From assembly GCF_004803895.1 (NCBI RefSeq), contig NZ_CP021978.1, forward strand, positions 7,254,001 through 7,318,000: DNA of 64,000 bases. The letters are read 5' to 3'. A program made the translations under genes and the position numbers. The DNA is from Streptomyces hawaiiensis. GTDB lineage: Bacteria > Actinomycetota > Actinomycetes > Streptomycetales > Streptomycetaceae. Of the stretch, positions 40,799-50,470 are shown piece by piece. The notes beneath the pieces are model-generated. The model was not told the origin of the DNA, searched no databases, and saw only the letters and a program-made list of their open reading frames with translations. The number at the start of each line of letters is the position of its first letter. Position 1 is the first letter of the stretch.

Positions 40799-42004
40799 GT
40801 GAGTACTCTGTCCGATCCCATCAAGAAACTTCCACCGAACTCGAAGGGGAAGGTTCGATACCGGTTTGTTGTCGACGCAGGAATCGACCCCGAAACTGGT
40901 AAGCGTAAGCAGTTGAGGCGCACCTTCGACTCGTTGAAGGAAGCTAGGGCTGAGTACGCAAACATAACTAACCGGCGGCATGATGGGTCGCTTGTGCCGC
41001 CCAACAAGATCACCGTGAATGAGTGGCTCGACCGATGGCTGGCCATGAAAGCGGAGGATCTCGAAGAAACCACCATCTACAACTACGGGATTACCCTGGA
41101 CCGAGTTCGGGGGAGGCTCGGCAATATCCGTCTCCAGGACCTTACTGAAGAGCACGTGGAAGAGTGGAGAGACTGGGCGCTGGCGCATGGTCGCGTGCGT
41201 GGTAAAAGGGCCGGGACGCCACTCAGTGTCACGAGTGTGGATATGAGCCTCGCTCGGCTGAAGGAAGCGCTGGGGAGAGCCGTTACCCGGCGGTTGGTGT
41301 ACGTCAATGTCGCTGCGCACGTGACCATTCCCCGGAGAGCGCGCAAGGAAGAACGGAAGACTAAAGAGGAGGTGCCGCCCTGGAACGTCCAGGAGGTTCA
41401 GAAATTCATCCATGGAATTAGGGGCGAGCGTCTCTATGCTGCGCTTCTTCTTTCGCTGATGGGGCTTCGCCCAGCTGAAGTCTGCGGCCTCCGGTGGGAA
41501 GACGTTGACTTGGAGAACGCCAAGATCGTCATTGCCAACACGCGCACGATGATGGGCAACCGGTACGTGGTGGAGAAGGACACCAAGTCTCTTGCGGGTG
41601 AGCGGGACCTGCCGCTGCCGGCGCTTGTGCTGGGAGCCCTCAAGGCATTCCGGGCTCTCCAAGCCGAGGAGAGGCTCGCTCTGGGGGAGGCGTACACGGT
41701 GTCGGGCTACGTGCTGGCGCATGAGACGGGCGACGCCTTCACGATCAAGCAACTTCGCCGACGCGCGTACCGGCTTATGGAGCTTCTCGGGCTCCGTCGC
41801 GTCAGGCTCTACGACGCACGCTCGTCGTGCTTCACCTTCCTGGCCAACAACGGCGTCCCGGACCACATCCTCGCGCGATGGGCCGGACATACGAACGTAA
41901 AGACGACCAAGCGGTGGTACGTCAAGCCGGATGTAGAAGATCTTCGTGGAGCCGCCACCACTTGGGATGGCCTGCACGGGGGTACGGCAGAGGGGCAAGA
42001 GTGA
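40799..42004 (+). CDS. int: Tyrosine recombinase / phage-type integrase
   Basis: About 401 residues. An AP2-like/arm-binding N-terminus (GKVRYRFVVDAGIDPETGKRKQ), a SAM-like core-binding domain (ITVNEWLDRWLAMKAEDLEETTIYNYGI) and the catalytic domain follow: Arg in LMGLRPAEVCGLRW, the Lys strand VEKDTKSLAGERDLPLP, box II LYDARSSCFTFL with Tyr where His is usual, GHTNVKTTKRWYV with the late His and nucleophile Tyr. Codon use and lower GC point to transfer. Start uncertain: GTG 40799 lies too close to AAGGAG, so GTG 40757 or CTG 40808 are possible. It is the only mobile-element gene I can see. Confidence 0.87.
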   Translation: MSTLSDPIKKLPPNSKGKVRYRFVVDAGIDPETGKRKQLRRTFDSLKEARAEYANITNRRHDGSLVPPNKITVNEWLDRWLAMKAEDLEETTIYNYGITLDRVRGRLGNIRLQDLTEEHVEEWRDWALAHGRVRGKRAGTPLSVTSVDMSLARLKEALGRAVTRRLVYVNVAAHVTIPRRARKEERKTKEEVPPWNVQEVQKFIHGIRGERLYAALLLSLMGLRPAEVCGLRWEDVDLENAKIVIANTRTMMGNRYVVEKDTKSLAGERDLPLPALVLGALKAFRALQAEERLALGEAYTVSGYVLAHETGDAFTIKQLRRRAYRLMELLGLRRVRLYDARSSCFTFLANNGVPDHILARWAGHTNVKTTKRWYVKPDVEDLRGAATTWDGLHGGTAEGQE

Positions 42005-42461
42005 GCCACGCGGACTATGAGCCGAGCAACTTGCGCGCCGTATGGCCTGCAGGATTGGGGCGAGGGGGCTTCGGCGTCCGCTTGCTGGTTTTGGACCGGT
42101 GGCTGTAACTGAGAGCATCCGGCTATGGCCAAGCCTTCTACCAAGCGTTCACCGTGTGGCGTTTAAGTTGCTGTTGGGCGGGGTTTCGGAAGGTTTCCAG
42201 GTGGATCGCGCCGAGCCTCGTTCGTGCCACCACACTCGATGCTGCTTCCTGAACCGCCTGGAGGCCGTGATCAAAGAGGAAAGCGTTGCTCGTAGCGGCT
42301 GAAGGAGGGCACGCGCCCGGAGGGCCCACTGCCGACACGGCCACGAGTACATGCCGGAGAATGTATACCTGGGATCTCGTTGGCAGGACCGGAGCGGGGC
42401 AAGGCCCGCTAGTTCCACCCCGGCGATGTGACATCTCGTGACAGATGAGAGGCTCAGACGG
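42005..42461. other. Junction between integrase and conserved region
   Basis: About 450 nt, no supported gene. GC rises toward the right end. A 13-codon frame (MAKPSTKRSPCGV, from 42124) is visible but is not supported. The attachment site of the element may lie here; I found no tRNA gene or convincing direct repeat. The stretch TATACCT near 42363 could be a -10 element for the next gene. Confidence 0.4.
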
Positions 42462-43769
42462 GTGAGCGAGACACCACCGAACACCCTGCAATACCGCTTT
42501 GACGGGCCAGAAGAGGCTCCCGTCCTGATCCTGGGTCCCTCACTGGGTACCACATGGCACATGTGGGACCGCCAGATCCCCGAGCTGACCAAGCAGTGGC
42601 GCGTCTTCCGGTTCGACCTGCCCGGGCACGGCGGCGCTCCCGCGTACCCGGCCGGGTCGGTGGGTGAACTCACCACGCGGCTGCTGGCCACCCTCGAAGG
42701 GCTCGGCGTGCAGCGCTTCGGCTATGCGGGCTGCGCGCTCGGCGGCGCCGTCGGCATCGAGCTGGCCCTGCGCCACCCGGAGCGGCTCGCCTCGCTCGCG
42801 CTGATCGCGGCCTCGCCCCGCTTCGGCACGGCCGACGAGTTCCGGCAGAGAGGCGTGATCGTCCGCACGAACGGCCTCGACCCCATCGCCCGTACCGCGC
42901 CCGAGCGCTGGTTCACCGGCGGGTTCGCCGCCGCCCAGCCCGCGATCACCGAGTGGGCCGTGCAGATGGTGCGCACCACCGACCCCGGTTGCTACATCGC
43001 CTCCTGCGAGGCGCTCGCCTCGTTCGACGTCCGTCCCGAGCTGGGGCGGGTCGGCGTACCGACCCTGGTGCTGGTCGGATCGGACGACCAGGTCACCGGT
43101 CCCGCGGAGGCCCGCACGCTGGTCGCCGGCATCCCGGACGCCCGCCTCGCCGTCGTCCCCGGCGCCTCCCACCTGGTCCCGGTGGAGCAGCCCGCGGCGG
43201 TCACCGACCTGCTGGTGCGGCACTTCTCCACGGCCTGGCAGCCCGCCTTCGAGACCTCCACCGGCCAGAACGCCCTGCCCCCGGCCGCCCTCAAGCCGGT
43301 CCTGTCTCCCGCCCCGCCGCAGCCCCCGCAGACCGGGCCCGTCGCCGAGATCGCCCCGGTCGTCGTACCGCCGCAGGCCCAGGGGCGGCCCGACCCGTAC
43401 GACGCCGGGATCAAGGTCCGCCGCGAGGTGCTGGGCGACGCGCACGTGGACCGGGCGCTGGCCCAGGCCGACGCGTTCTCCGGGGACTTCCAGGAGTTCA
43501 TCACCCGCTACGCCTGGGGCGAGATCTGGGACCGCCCCGGCCTCGACCGGCGCACCCGCAGCTGTGTCACCCTCACCGCCCTGGTCGCCGGCGGCCACCT
43601 GGACGAGCTGGCCTTCCACACCAGAGCCGCCCTGCGCAACGGCCTCACCCCGGGCGAGATCAAGGAAGTGCTGCTCCAGGCGGCCGTCTACTGCGGCGTA
43701 CCGGCCGCCAACAGTGCGTTCAAGGTCGCCCAGCAGGTCATCCGCGAGGAGACCACGCCCCAGGGGTGA
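42462..43769 (+). CDS. pcaL: Fused 3-oxoadipate enol-lactonase - 4-carboxymuconolactone decarboxylase-like protein
   Basis: 435 residues. Residues 1-265 are an alpha/beta hydrolase of the PcaD type (VLILGPSLGTTWHMWD, FRFDLPGHGG, VLVGSDDQVTGP, GASHLVP). Residues 315-430 are a PcaC/carboxymuconolactone-decarboxylase domain (DAGIKVRREVLGDAHVDRA, RRTRSCVTLTALVAGGHLDELAFHTRAALRNGLT, AVYCGVPAANSAF). Fused PcaL catalyses two steps of the protocatechuate branch of the beta-ketoadipate pathway. The nucleophile elbow reads GYAGCALGGAVG, with Ala92 where the catalytic Ser normally stands. The two domains are joined by a Pro-rich linker. No other pca genes are in view. Confidence 0.87.
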   Translation: MSETPPNTLQYRFDGPEEAPVLILGPSLGTTWHMWDRQIPELTKQWRVFRFDLPGHGGAPAYPAGSVGELTTRLLATLEGLGVQRFGYAGCALGGAVGIELALRHPERLASLALIAASPRFGTADEFRQRGVIVRTNGLDPIARTAPERWFTGGFAAAQPAITEWAVQMVRTTDPGCYIASCEALASFDVRPELGRVGVPTLVLVGSDDQVTGPAEARTLVAGIPDARLAVVPGASHLVPVEQPAAVTDLLVRHFSTAWQPAFETSTGQNALPPAALKPVLSPAPPQPPQTGPVAEIAPVVVPPQAQGRPDPYDAGIKVRREVLGDAHVDRALAQADAFSGDFQEFITRYAWGEIWDRPGLDRRTRSCVTLTALVAGGHLDELAFHTRAALRNGLTPGEIKEVLLQAAVYCGVPAANSAFKVAQQVIREETTPQG

Positions 43770-43804
43770 AGTCCGCGGGAAGAGCGCGGAGGCAGGATGG
43801 ACCC

Positions 43805-44440
43805 ATGAAGCTCACGAAGAAGTCGCACGCCTGCGTCCGCCTGGAGAAGGACGGCCGGACCCTCGTCCTCGACCCCGGCGCCTTCAGCGAGGAGGACGCC
43901 GCGCTCGGCGCGGACGCGATCCTCGTCACCCACGAGCACCCCGACCACTTCGACGAGTCCCGGCTGCGCGCCGCGATGGAGAACAACCCGGCCGCCGAGA
44001 TCTGGACCCTGCGGGCGGTCGCCGAGAAGATCTCGTCCGCCTTCCCCGGCCGCGTCCACTCCGTCGGCCACGGCGACACCTTCACCGCCGCCGGCTTCGA
44101 CGTCCAGGTCCACGGCGAGCTCCACGCGGTGATCCACCCGGACATCCCGCGCATCACCAACGTCGGATACCTCGTCGACGGCGGCAGGGTCTTCCACCCC
44201 GGCGACGCCCTCACCGTCCCCGACCACCCGGTGGAGACGCTGATGCTCCCCGTCATGGCCCCCTGGAGCAAGATCTCCGAGGTCATCGACTACGTCCGGG
44301 AGCTGAAGCCGCAGCGCGCCTACGACATCCACGACGCCCTCCTCACCGACCTGGCCCGACCCATCTACGACCGGCAGATCGGGCAGCTCGGCGGCTCGGA
44401 GCACCTGCGGCTGACGCCGGGGGAGTCCGCCGAGGTCTGA
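43805..44440 (+). CDS. Metallo-beta-lactamase-fold hydrolase (UlaG-like)
   Basis: 211 residues. The metal-binding motif is VTHEHPDHFDES (HxHxDH), with further ligands in the GELHAVIHPD and VFHPGDALTVP regions; LARPIYDRQIG is near the end. This is the short form of the MBL fold found in UlaG-like/UPF0173 proteins, acting on small esters or lactones or of unknown role. ATG at 43805. It lies 35 nt after the PcaD-PcaC gene and 69 nt before exonuclease III. Confidence 0.88.
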   Translation: MKLTKKSHACVRLEKDGRTLVLDPGAFSEEDAALGADAILVTHEHPDHFDESRLRAAMENNPAAEIWTLRAVAEKISSAFPGRVHSVGHGDTFTAAGFDVQVHGELHAVIHPDIPRITNVGYLVDGGRVFHPGDALTVPDHPVETLMLPVMAPWSKISEVIDYVRELKPQRAYDIHDALLTDLARPIYDRQIGQLGGSEHLRLTPGESAEV

Positions 44441-44509
44441 GGCCTTGGGGGTTCTTGCACTGTGCCCGGCCGGGCCGCGTTGTCAGACCCGCCGGGTAGG
44501 TTGTGGGAC

Positions 44510-45289
44510 ATGCGCATCGCGACCTGGAACGTGAACTCGATCACCGCCCGCCTGCCGAGGCTCCTGGCCTGGCTGGAGAGCAGCGGCACGGACGTGCTGT
44601 GCCTCCAGGAGGCAAAGGTCGCCGAGGAGCAGTTCCCCGCGGAGCAACTGCGCGAGCTGGGTTACGAGTCGGCGGTCCACGCGACCGGCCGGTGGAACGG
44701 CGTGGCGGTGCTCTCCCGCGTCGGCATCGAGGATGTCGTCAAGGGCCTGCCCGGCGATCCCGGGTTCGACGGTTCGGTGGAGCCCCGCGCCATCTCGGCG
44801 ACCTGCGGCCCGCTCCGCGTCTGGTCGGTGTACGTGCCGAACGGCCGTGAGGTGGAGCACCCGCACTACGCCTACAAGCTCCAGTGGTTCGAGGCCCTCA
44901 AGGCCGCCGTCGCCGGTGACGCGGCGGGCAGCCGCCCCTTCGCGGTGATGGGCGACTACAACGTGGCGCCGACGGACGACGACGTCTTCGACCCGGCCGC
45001 CTACGTCGGCTCCACGCACGTCACCCCCGCCGAGCGCGCCGCCCTGGCCTCCCTGCGTGAGGCCGGCCTGTCGGACGTCGTCCCGCGGCCCCTCAAGTAC
45101 GACCACCCGTTCACGTACTGGGACTACCGCCAGCTCTGCTTCCCGAAGAACCGCGGCATGCGCATCGACCTGGTGTACGCCAACGCCCCGTTCACGAAGG
45201 CCGTCAGCGACGCGTACGTGGACCGCGAGGAGCGCAAGGGCAAGGGCGCCTCGGACCACGCGCCCGTGGTCGTGGACCTGGACGTCTAG
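44510..45289 (+). CDS. xth: Exodeoxyribonuclease III
   Basis: 259 residues, standard length. Motifs of the AP-endonuclease/exonuclease III family are clear: MRIATWNVNSI, VLCLQEAKV (metal Glu), WSVYVPNG (Tyr), VMGDYNVAPTDDD (Asp-x-Asn), RIDLVYA and GASDHAPVVVD (Asp-His pair). It repairs abasic sites and trims 3' ends. The stop codon (TAG) shares the CTAG sequence with the opposite-strand stop of the SGNH hydrolase gene, so the two genes converge with no gap. Confidence 0.95.
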   Translation: MRIATWNVNSITARLPRLLAWLESSGTDVLCLQEAKVAEEQFPAEQLRELGYESAVHATGRWNGVAVLSRVGIEDVVKGLPGDPGFDGSVEPRAISATCGPLRVWSVYVPNGREVEHPHYAYKLQWFEALKAAVAGDAAGSRPFAVMGDYNVAPTDDDVFDPAAYVGSTHVTPAERAALASLREAGLSDVVPRPLKYDHPFTYWDYRQLCFPKNRGMRIDLVYANAPFTKAVSDAYVDREERKGKGASDHAPVVVDLDV

Positions 45290-47052
45290 GGCCGCAGCAG
45301 CCGCAGGTCGACCGAGTCCGCCAGGGCCGCCAGCCCCGTGTCGCCCGGATGCAGATGGTCCCCGCTGTCGTACGCGGGGAGCATCCGGGACGGCCGCTGC
45401 GGGTCGCGGACCACCGCGTCGAAGTCGAGCACGGCGTCGAAAGCCCCGCCGTCGCGGATCCACTCGTTCACCGCGACCCGCCCGGCGTCGACGGCCGCGG
45501 TGCACCGCGTCTCGCCCTCGCAGGGCAGGACCGTCGCCGCCAGCATCCTCAGCCCCCGGGCCTGCCCGCGCGCCGCGAGCTCGCGCAGCCCCGCGATCAC
45601 CTGCTCCGCCGAGGTGCCCCACCGCAGGTCGTTGACGCCCTCGAAGACGACGGCCGTACGCGCCGACGGCTGTGCGAGGACGTCCCGGTCGAAGCGGTGC
45701 AGCGCGCTCACCCCGGCCGTGTCCGTGGACACCCCGTCGCCGGGGTACCGGTCGGTGACCACGCGGTTGCCGGAGACGCCCAGGTTCAGCACTCCGTAAC
45801 GCGGGACGGTGCTCTGCTTCAGGAGCCGGTCGGCCAGGACGTCCGGCCAGCGACGGTTCGCGTCCACCGTGGACTTGTCGCCGTCGGTGATCGAGTCCCC
45901 GAGCAGCACCACGGACCCGGGACCGCCGCTCACGTCGACCCCGGCCAGCAGCGGCCAGCGGGTGATCACCGAGGTGTACGCCCCGGCGGCGCGGTCCGCC
46001 GCGTGATCGCCGGGCTCACTGACGTAGGAGCGCTGCTGGGCGAGCCCGTGCACGGGCGTGGCCGTCACCGTCCCGGGCAGATGGAAGCTCACCAGCAGAT
46101 CGGCGTCCGCCGGCACGGAGAAGCCGAGCGGATCGCTGTACGCCTGGGCCCCGGCCGGGATCGCCACGCCCGCCGCACCGCCGAACGACAGCGCCACCGG
46201 GGTGCCCCGCGAGGCCGCGCCCGCCGCCCGCACCGCGACCGTCGCGTTCCCGATCCGTACCGGAGCCGCCGCGAAGGTGTTGTCGAACCGCACCCGCACC
46301 CTGGGCCCGCCGGCCGACGTGTGCACGACCAGCCGCAGCGTCCGGTCCGTCCAGGGGCCCACGGCGGCGTAGCCGCCCGTGGCCGTCGTCCAGCTGCCCG
46401 TCCAGCCCCGCGTGGAGGTCCGTACCGACACCGCGAAGACGTGCAGCCCGGCCGCGTTCGGCAGCCGGACCGAGGCCACCGCGCGCCCCGGGACCAGCGG
46501 CACCGTCATGACATACAGGCGGGCCGGCCGGGCGAGTCGGCCGCCGGGGGTGTTGATGTGCGGCAGGGCCACCGCCTTGGTCGCGAGCGGCCCGGTGCGC
46601 CAGTCGGGCGCGGTCAGCCGGTACCCGGAGCGGGAGCCGTTCGCGTACGTGACCGTGCCCGGGCCGCCCACCTCCGTGCCGGCGGTGCCCGCCACCAGGA
46701 ATGCCAGGGCGTCGCCGCGCCCCGTGACCCGGACGTCCTGGCCGGCGGCGCGGACGTTGTCGGGCTCGCCGGGCCGGCGCTTCGGCCAGGTCAGCCGGGC
46801 GCCCTGCACGGTGAGCGTGCGGCCGGGTGTCCAGCCCGCGGCGGTGAGGTCCCGCGCGGACAGGGAGGCACCGGAACCGTCGAAGTCGGCCTCCCCGGGC
46901 GAGCTGTCGTCGCTGACGGCCACATTGTCGAACAGCCGCTCCAGCGGCACCGGCGCGGCCCGTCCCTCCTCGACGGCCTGCGCCGACACCGCCGGGACCA
47001 GCGACCCGCACAGGGTCAGGACGACCAGGATCCCCCGGACACATCGGCGCAC
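45286..47052 (-). CDS. Secreted SGNH/GDSL hydrolase
   Basis: 588 residues with a signal peptide (RGILVVLTLCGSLVPAVSAQA). A long N-terminal beta-rich region of about 350 residues precedes an SGNH domain: VVLLGDSITDG (block I, Ser), LNLGVSGNRVV (block II, Gly), FEGVNDLRWG (block III, Asn) and DSGDHLHPGD (block V, Asp-x-x-His). This is the layout of Streptomyces secreted SGNH/GDSL lipases or esterases that act on cell-wall or host polysaccharides. GTG start with GGAGGAG six bases upstream. Confidence 0.9.
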   Translation of the reverse strand: MRRCVRGILVVLTLCGSLVPAVSAQAVEEGRAAPVPLERLFDNVAVSDDSSPGEADFDGSGASLSARDLTAAGWTPGRTLTVQGARLTWPKRRPGEPDNVRAAGQDVRVTGRGDALAFLVAGTAGTEVGGPGTVTYANGSRSGYRLTAPDWRTGPLATKAVALPHINTPGGRLARPARLYVMTVPLVPGRAVASVRLPNAAGLHVFAVSVRTSTRGWTGSWTTATGGYAAVGPWTDRTLRLVVHTSAGGPRVRVRFDNTFAAAPVRIGNATVAVRAAGAASRGTPVALSFGGAAGVAIPAGAQAYSDPLGFSVPADADLLVSFHLPGTVTATPVHGLAQQRSYVSEPGDHAADRAAGAYTSVITRWPLLAGVDVSGGPGSVVLLGDSITDGDKSTVDANRRWPDVLADRLLKQSTVPRYGVLNLGVSGNRVVTDRYPGDGVSTDTAGVSALHRFDRDVLAQPSARTAVVFEGVNDLRWGTSAEQVIAGLRELAARGQARGLRMLAATVLPCEGETRCTAAVDAGRVAVNEWIRDGGAFDAVLDFDAVVRDPQRPSRMLPAYDSGDHLHPGDTGLAALADSVDLRLLRP

Positions 47053-47270
47053 GGCCGACTCCTCCCGCTCATCGACACACGACGCAACAGACGAAACGCA
47101 GGGACGGAACACAATGGACAACGACGGCCGAGACGCAAGACGCACGGTGAAACCAGGAGACCTGAGAGACCCGTCAACGCGCACCGCGTGAACTCGGCCT
47201 GAACCCGACCGGGATCGCGGGTCCGCGCGCCCTGTGGTGCGTACGGGGGTACGAATGACACGCTGGGCGT

Positions 47271-47678
47271 ATGAACATCCCTTTCCTGGGCAACCGGCGC
47301 CAGAAGGTCGGGGTCCCCGATCCGGCAGGCATCGCGGAACTCCTCGCCGAGTGTGAACTGCTCCGCTCCCAGGCGTACCGGGCGGGTGTCCGGCTGGACG
47401 ACACGGCGGCCTCGCTGGAGGCACTGGACCAGCTCCTGCCGCGCTGGCGGGACGACGAGGACACCCTGACCTGGCTCGGCAACGACGCCGGTCTCTACCT
47501 GGGCAGCGTCATCGTGCGCACCGTGCCGGGCGCCACCTGGGAGATCCGTCCCGACGGGCAGCCCGTCGTACGGCTGGACTCCGGCCGTGAGTTCGACGTG
47601 GTCGACTCCGGCCACGAGTGGGCCGCGTACGGGGTGCCCGAGCTGTCGCAGCTGTACGCGGAAGTCGCGGAGTCGTGA
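47271..47678 (+). CDS. DUF6278 family protein
   Basis: 135 residues, matching a Streptomyces-specific small protein I know as DUF6278: VPDPAGIAELLAECELLRSQAYRAGVRLDDTAASLEALDQLLPRWRDD, DAGLYLGSVIVRTVPGA and FDVVDSGHEW. Soluble, mixed alpha/beta. Function unknown. It lies 141 nt upstream of the GluA-type ATPase gene, and the divergent SGNH gene starts 218 nt to the left. Confidence 0.83.
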   Translation: MNIPFLGNRRQKVGVPDPAGIAELLAECELLRSQAYRAGVRLDDTAASLEALDQLLPRWRDDEDTLTWLGNDAGLYLGSVIVRTVPGATWEIRPDGQPVVRLDSGREFDVVDSGHEWAAYGVPELSQLYAEVAES

Positions 47679-47818
47679 GCCCCATGGCCGCAACCTTTGG
47701 CCCAAAGTCCGACGTAAATACGGCTAATGACCGAAAAGTGCGTGTCGCCCGACAAGTCTGATCTTGCCTGGATACGTTGCGGCAACCACCACACAGCTGA
47801 GAGTGAGTAGGGCTGAGC

Positions 47819-48562
<744 letters not shown>

Positions 48563-48785
48563 ACGGGCAGGCTCCCAACGGCTCATCGGTTCGGACCTCG
48601 ACTACGATGTGCCCTTCATCCCTGTCGGAGAGGGGGACTTCACCGAAGGCCGCCGATCCCGCCAGGGGTGAGCAGACCGCCCGCCCGGTCCGCGGGGCGA
48701 TTCCCACCGGGTGCGGCCCCCATGGCCCGAAGGCCACGGGGGCGGCGGTTCACATCGGCCAGGCCCGTCCGGCGGCAGCCGGAGA

Positions 48786-50354
48786 TCACTGCTCGCGCAG
48801 CGGAACCGACACGTACGACGGGTCGTTCGCCGGCGAGGAGAAGGTCAGCTGCGCGCCGGACGGGTTGTGCTCGATGTAGAGCGGGTCGACCGTGTCGACG
48901 ACCAGGGCGAGGCGATGCCCGGCCGGGACGTCGTAGGCCGTGGAGTACAGCTCCAGGTCGACGCCGAACGGCTTCCCGGGGGTGCGCCCGTGGAAGGTGT
49001 ACGGCGCGTGGGTGACCAGCTTGCCGAGGCCGAGCGGCCCCACGTCGTACAGGTAGGCGACGAGGGTGCCGCTCTCCTTGGTCGGGGTGAGGGTCGTGTG
49101 CAACGCCGTCGTCCCGCGCACCTGTTGGGCCGTGGCGTACTTCCCCGACTGCCAGACGGCGGCCCAGCGGCGGGGGAGCAGCGGGATCGAGGCCGTCGGC
49201 GGCAGCTCGGCCACCTGGTCGAGGATGCTGGACAGGAAGACGACGCCGCCGTCCGCCCCCGAGTTCACGTTGGCGCGGATCGTCTTCGAACCCGCGAGGG
49301 CGATCTTCCGGTCGGTCGCGCCGGCCGACTTCCAGTCGGGGTAGCCCTCGTAGCCGCCGGAGGAACGGGACTTGAGCTGGACGGGCTGCTCGCGGTCGAT
49401 GCCGTTGTCCTCGCCCCTGAGGTAGTGGTCGAACCAGCGCTCGGTGTCCTTCCACACGTCGTTGGGCAGTCCGAACAGGCCGGTCAGTTCGGCGGTCGCG
49501 TGGTCACCCGGCCGCATCTCCAGCCGCTTCGGGCCGGTCAGCTTCTCGTAGAAGTCGGCGTACTGGTTGGGCGGGAAGACGCTGTCGCCCCAGGCGTTGG
49601 CGAGCATGATCGCCGCGCCGTTGTTGTTGATCTGGTCGACGTACGTCGCAGCGGAACGTTTCTTCCCCCAGGCGATGAGCTCCGGCTCCTTCGCCAGGTT
49701 GGAACTGTAGAAGTCGTCGAAGATCTGCCGGAGTTCGGCGCTCTGGCGGCCCGTCACCACGCTCGCGCCGTCCAGCAGGGCGGCGGCCTGGACGTGCTGG
49801 GTGCGGCCGGCGTAGATGGAGTCGATCAGGTCGGCCCAGCCGCTGAGTGAGGCGACCGCCTTGACCCGCTTGTCGTGGGCGGCGGTGAGCAGGCTGATGC
49901 CGGCGCCGTAGGAGACGCCCGCCATGCCGATGTGCCCGGCGTCCGACGGGGTGTGGGTGAGCGCCCAGTCGATGACCTTCGACGCGTCGGCGACATCGGG
50001 CGGGCCCGCCACTTCTATCTCGCCGCCCGATTGCCAGAACCCGCGCACGTTGTACGTGACCACGACGTACCCGGAGTCGGCGAGCTGCTGCGCCTGGGCC
50101 AGGTACTCGATCTGGGGCAGCCCCCAGCTCGTGGGCATGACGAGCAGGGGGAAGCGGTCGGTGTCGCGGGCTCCGGCCGGTGTGACGACGTTGGCCTTGA
50201 GGACGGTGCCGCCGTCGCCGGTGATGTCGACGAAGCGGATGGGGTGCGGCGCCGCCTGGGCGGTGGGGGCGATTCCGAGGGCGGTGCCGGCGACCAGGGT
50301 CGCCGAGACGGCGCCCACGGCGGTGGTGCGCAGGGCCTTGCGGTGGGGTCCCAC
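48786..50354 (-). CDS. Secreted CocE/X-Pro dipeptidyl-peptidase family hydrolase
   Basis: 522 residues with a signal peptide ending near TAQAAP (AVGAVSATLVAGTALGIAPTAQA). The alpha/beta-hydrolase fold shows GVSYGAGISLL (nucleophile Ser), GDSVFPPNQYADFY (Asp region) and GDHATAE (His). The C-terminal beta-jelly-roll (VQLKSRSSGGYEGYP to AGHRLALVVDTVDPLY) is that of the X-Pro dipeptidyl-peptidase (CocE/NonD) family. It would act outside the cell on peptides or esters. GTG with GAGGAG six bases upstream. The promoter region holds several palindromic GTTAC boxes. Confidence 0.9.
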   Translation of the reverse strand: MGPHRKALRTTAVGAVSATLVAGTALGIAPTAQAAPHPIRFVDITGDGGTVLKANVVTPAGARDTDRFPLLVMPTSWGLPQIEYLAQAQQLADSGYVVVTYNVRGFWQSGGEIEVAGPPDVADASKVIDWALTHTPSDAGHIGMAGVSYGAGISLLTAAHDKRVKAVASLSGWADLIDSIYAGRTQHVQAAALLDGASVVTGRQSAELRQIFDDFYSSNLAKEPELIAWGKKRSAATYVDQINNNGAAIMLANAWGDSVFPPNQYADFYEKLTGPKRLEMRPGDHATAELTGLFGLPNDVWKDTERWFDHYLRGEDNGIDREQPVQLKSRSSGGYEGYPDWKSAGATDRKIALAGSKTIRANVNSGADGGVVFLSSILDQVAELPPTASIPLLPRRWAAVWQSGKYATAQQVRGTTALHTTLTPTKESGTLVAYLYDVGPLGLGKLVTHAPYTFHGRTPGKPFGVDLELYSTAYDVPAGHRLALVVDTVDPLYIEHNPSGAQLTFSSPANDPSYVSVPLREQ

Positions 50355-50408
50355 GGGTCACTCCTCACTCGTGTAAGTGCAAAGTGACCGAACGGTAACC
50401 TCGCCTCC

Positions 50409-50421
50409 TTACCAGTGGTAA
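50409..50421. promoter_or_regulatory. Palindromic operator TTACCAGTGGTAA
   Basis: A perfect 13-bp palindrome (TTACCA-G-TGGTAA) upstream of the secreted X-Pro hydrolase gene, flanked by further GTAAC/GTTAC elements at about 50395-50399, 50431-50436 and 50442-50449. The set looks like a cluster of binding sites for a TetR- or MarR-like repressor. Confidence 0.5.
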
Positions 50422-50470
50422 CCCGTCAGTAAGTTACGTGCCAGTAACGATTGTTGAGGAGTGAAGGACG

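Noticed and set aside
45286..45289. xth and SGNH hydrolase stop codons sharing CTAG as a regulatory signal
   Set aside because: A compact convergent junction of this kind is common by chance in dense genomes; no hairpin is present.
48601..48670. Possible remnant of a GluB-like gene after the orphan ATPase
   Set aside because: Translation in all three plus frames shows no lipoprotein signal or binding-protein motif.
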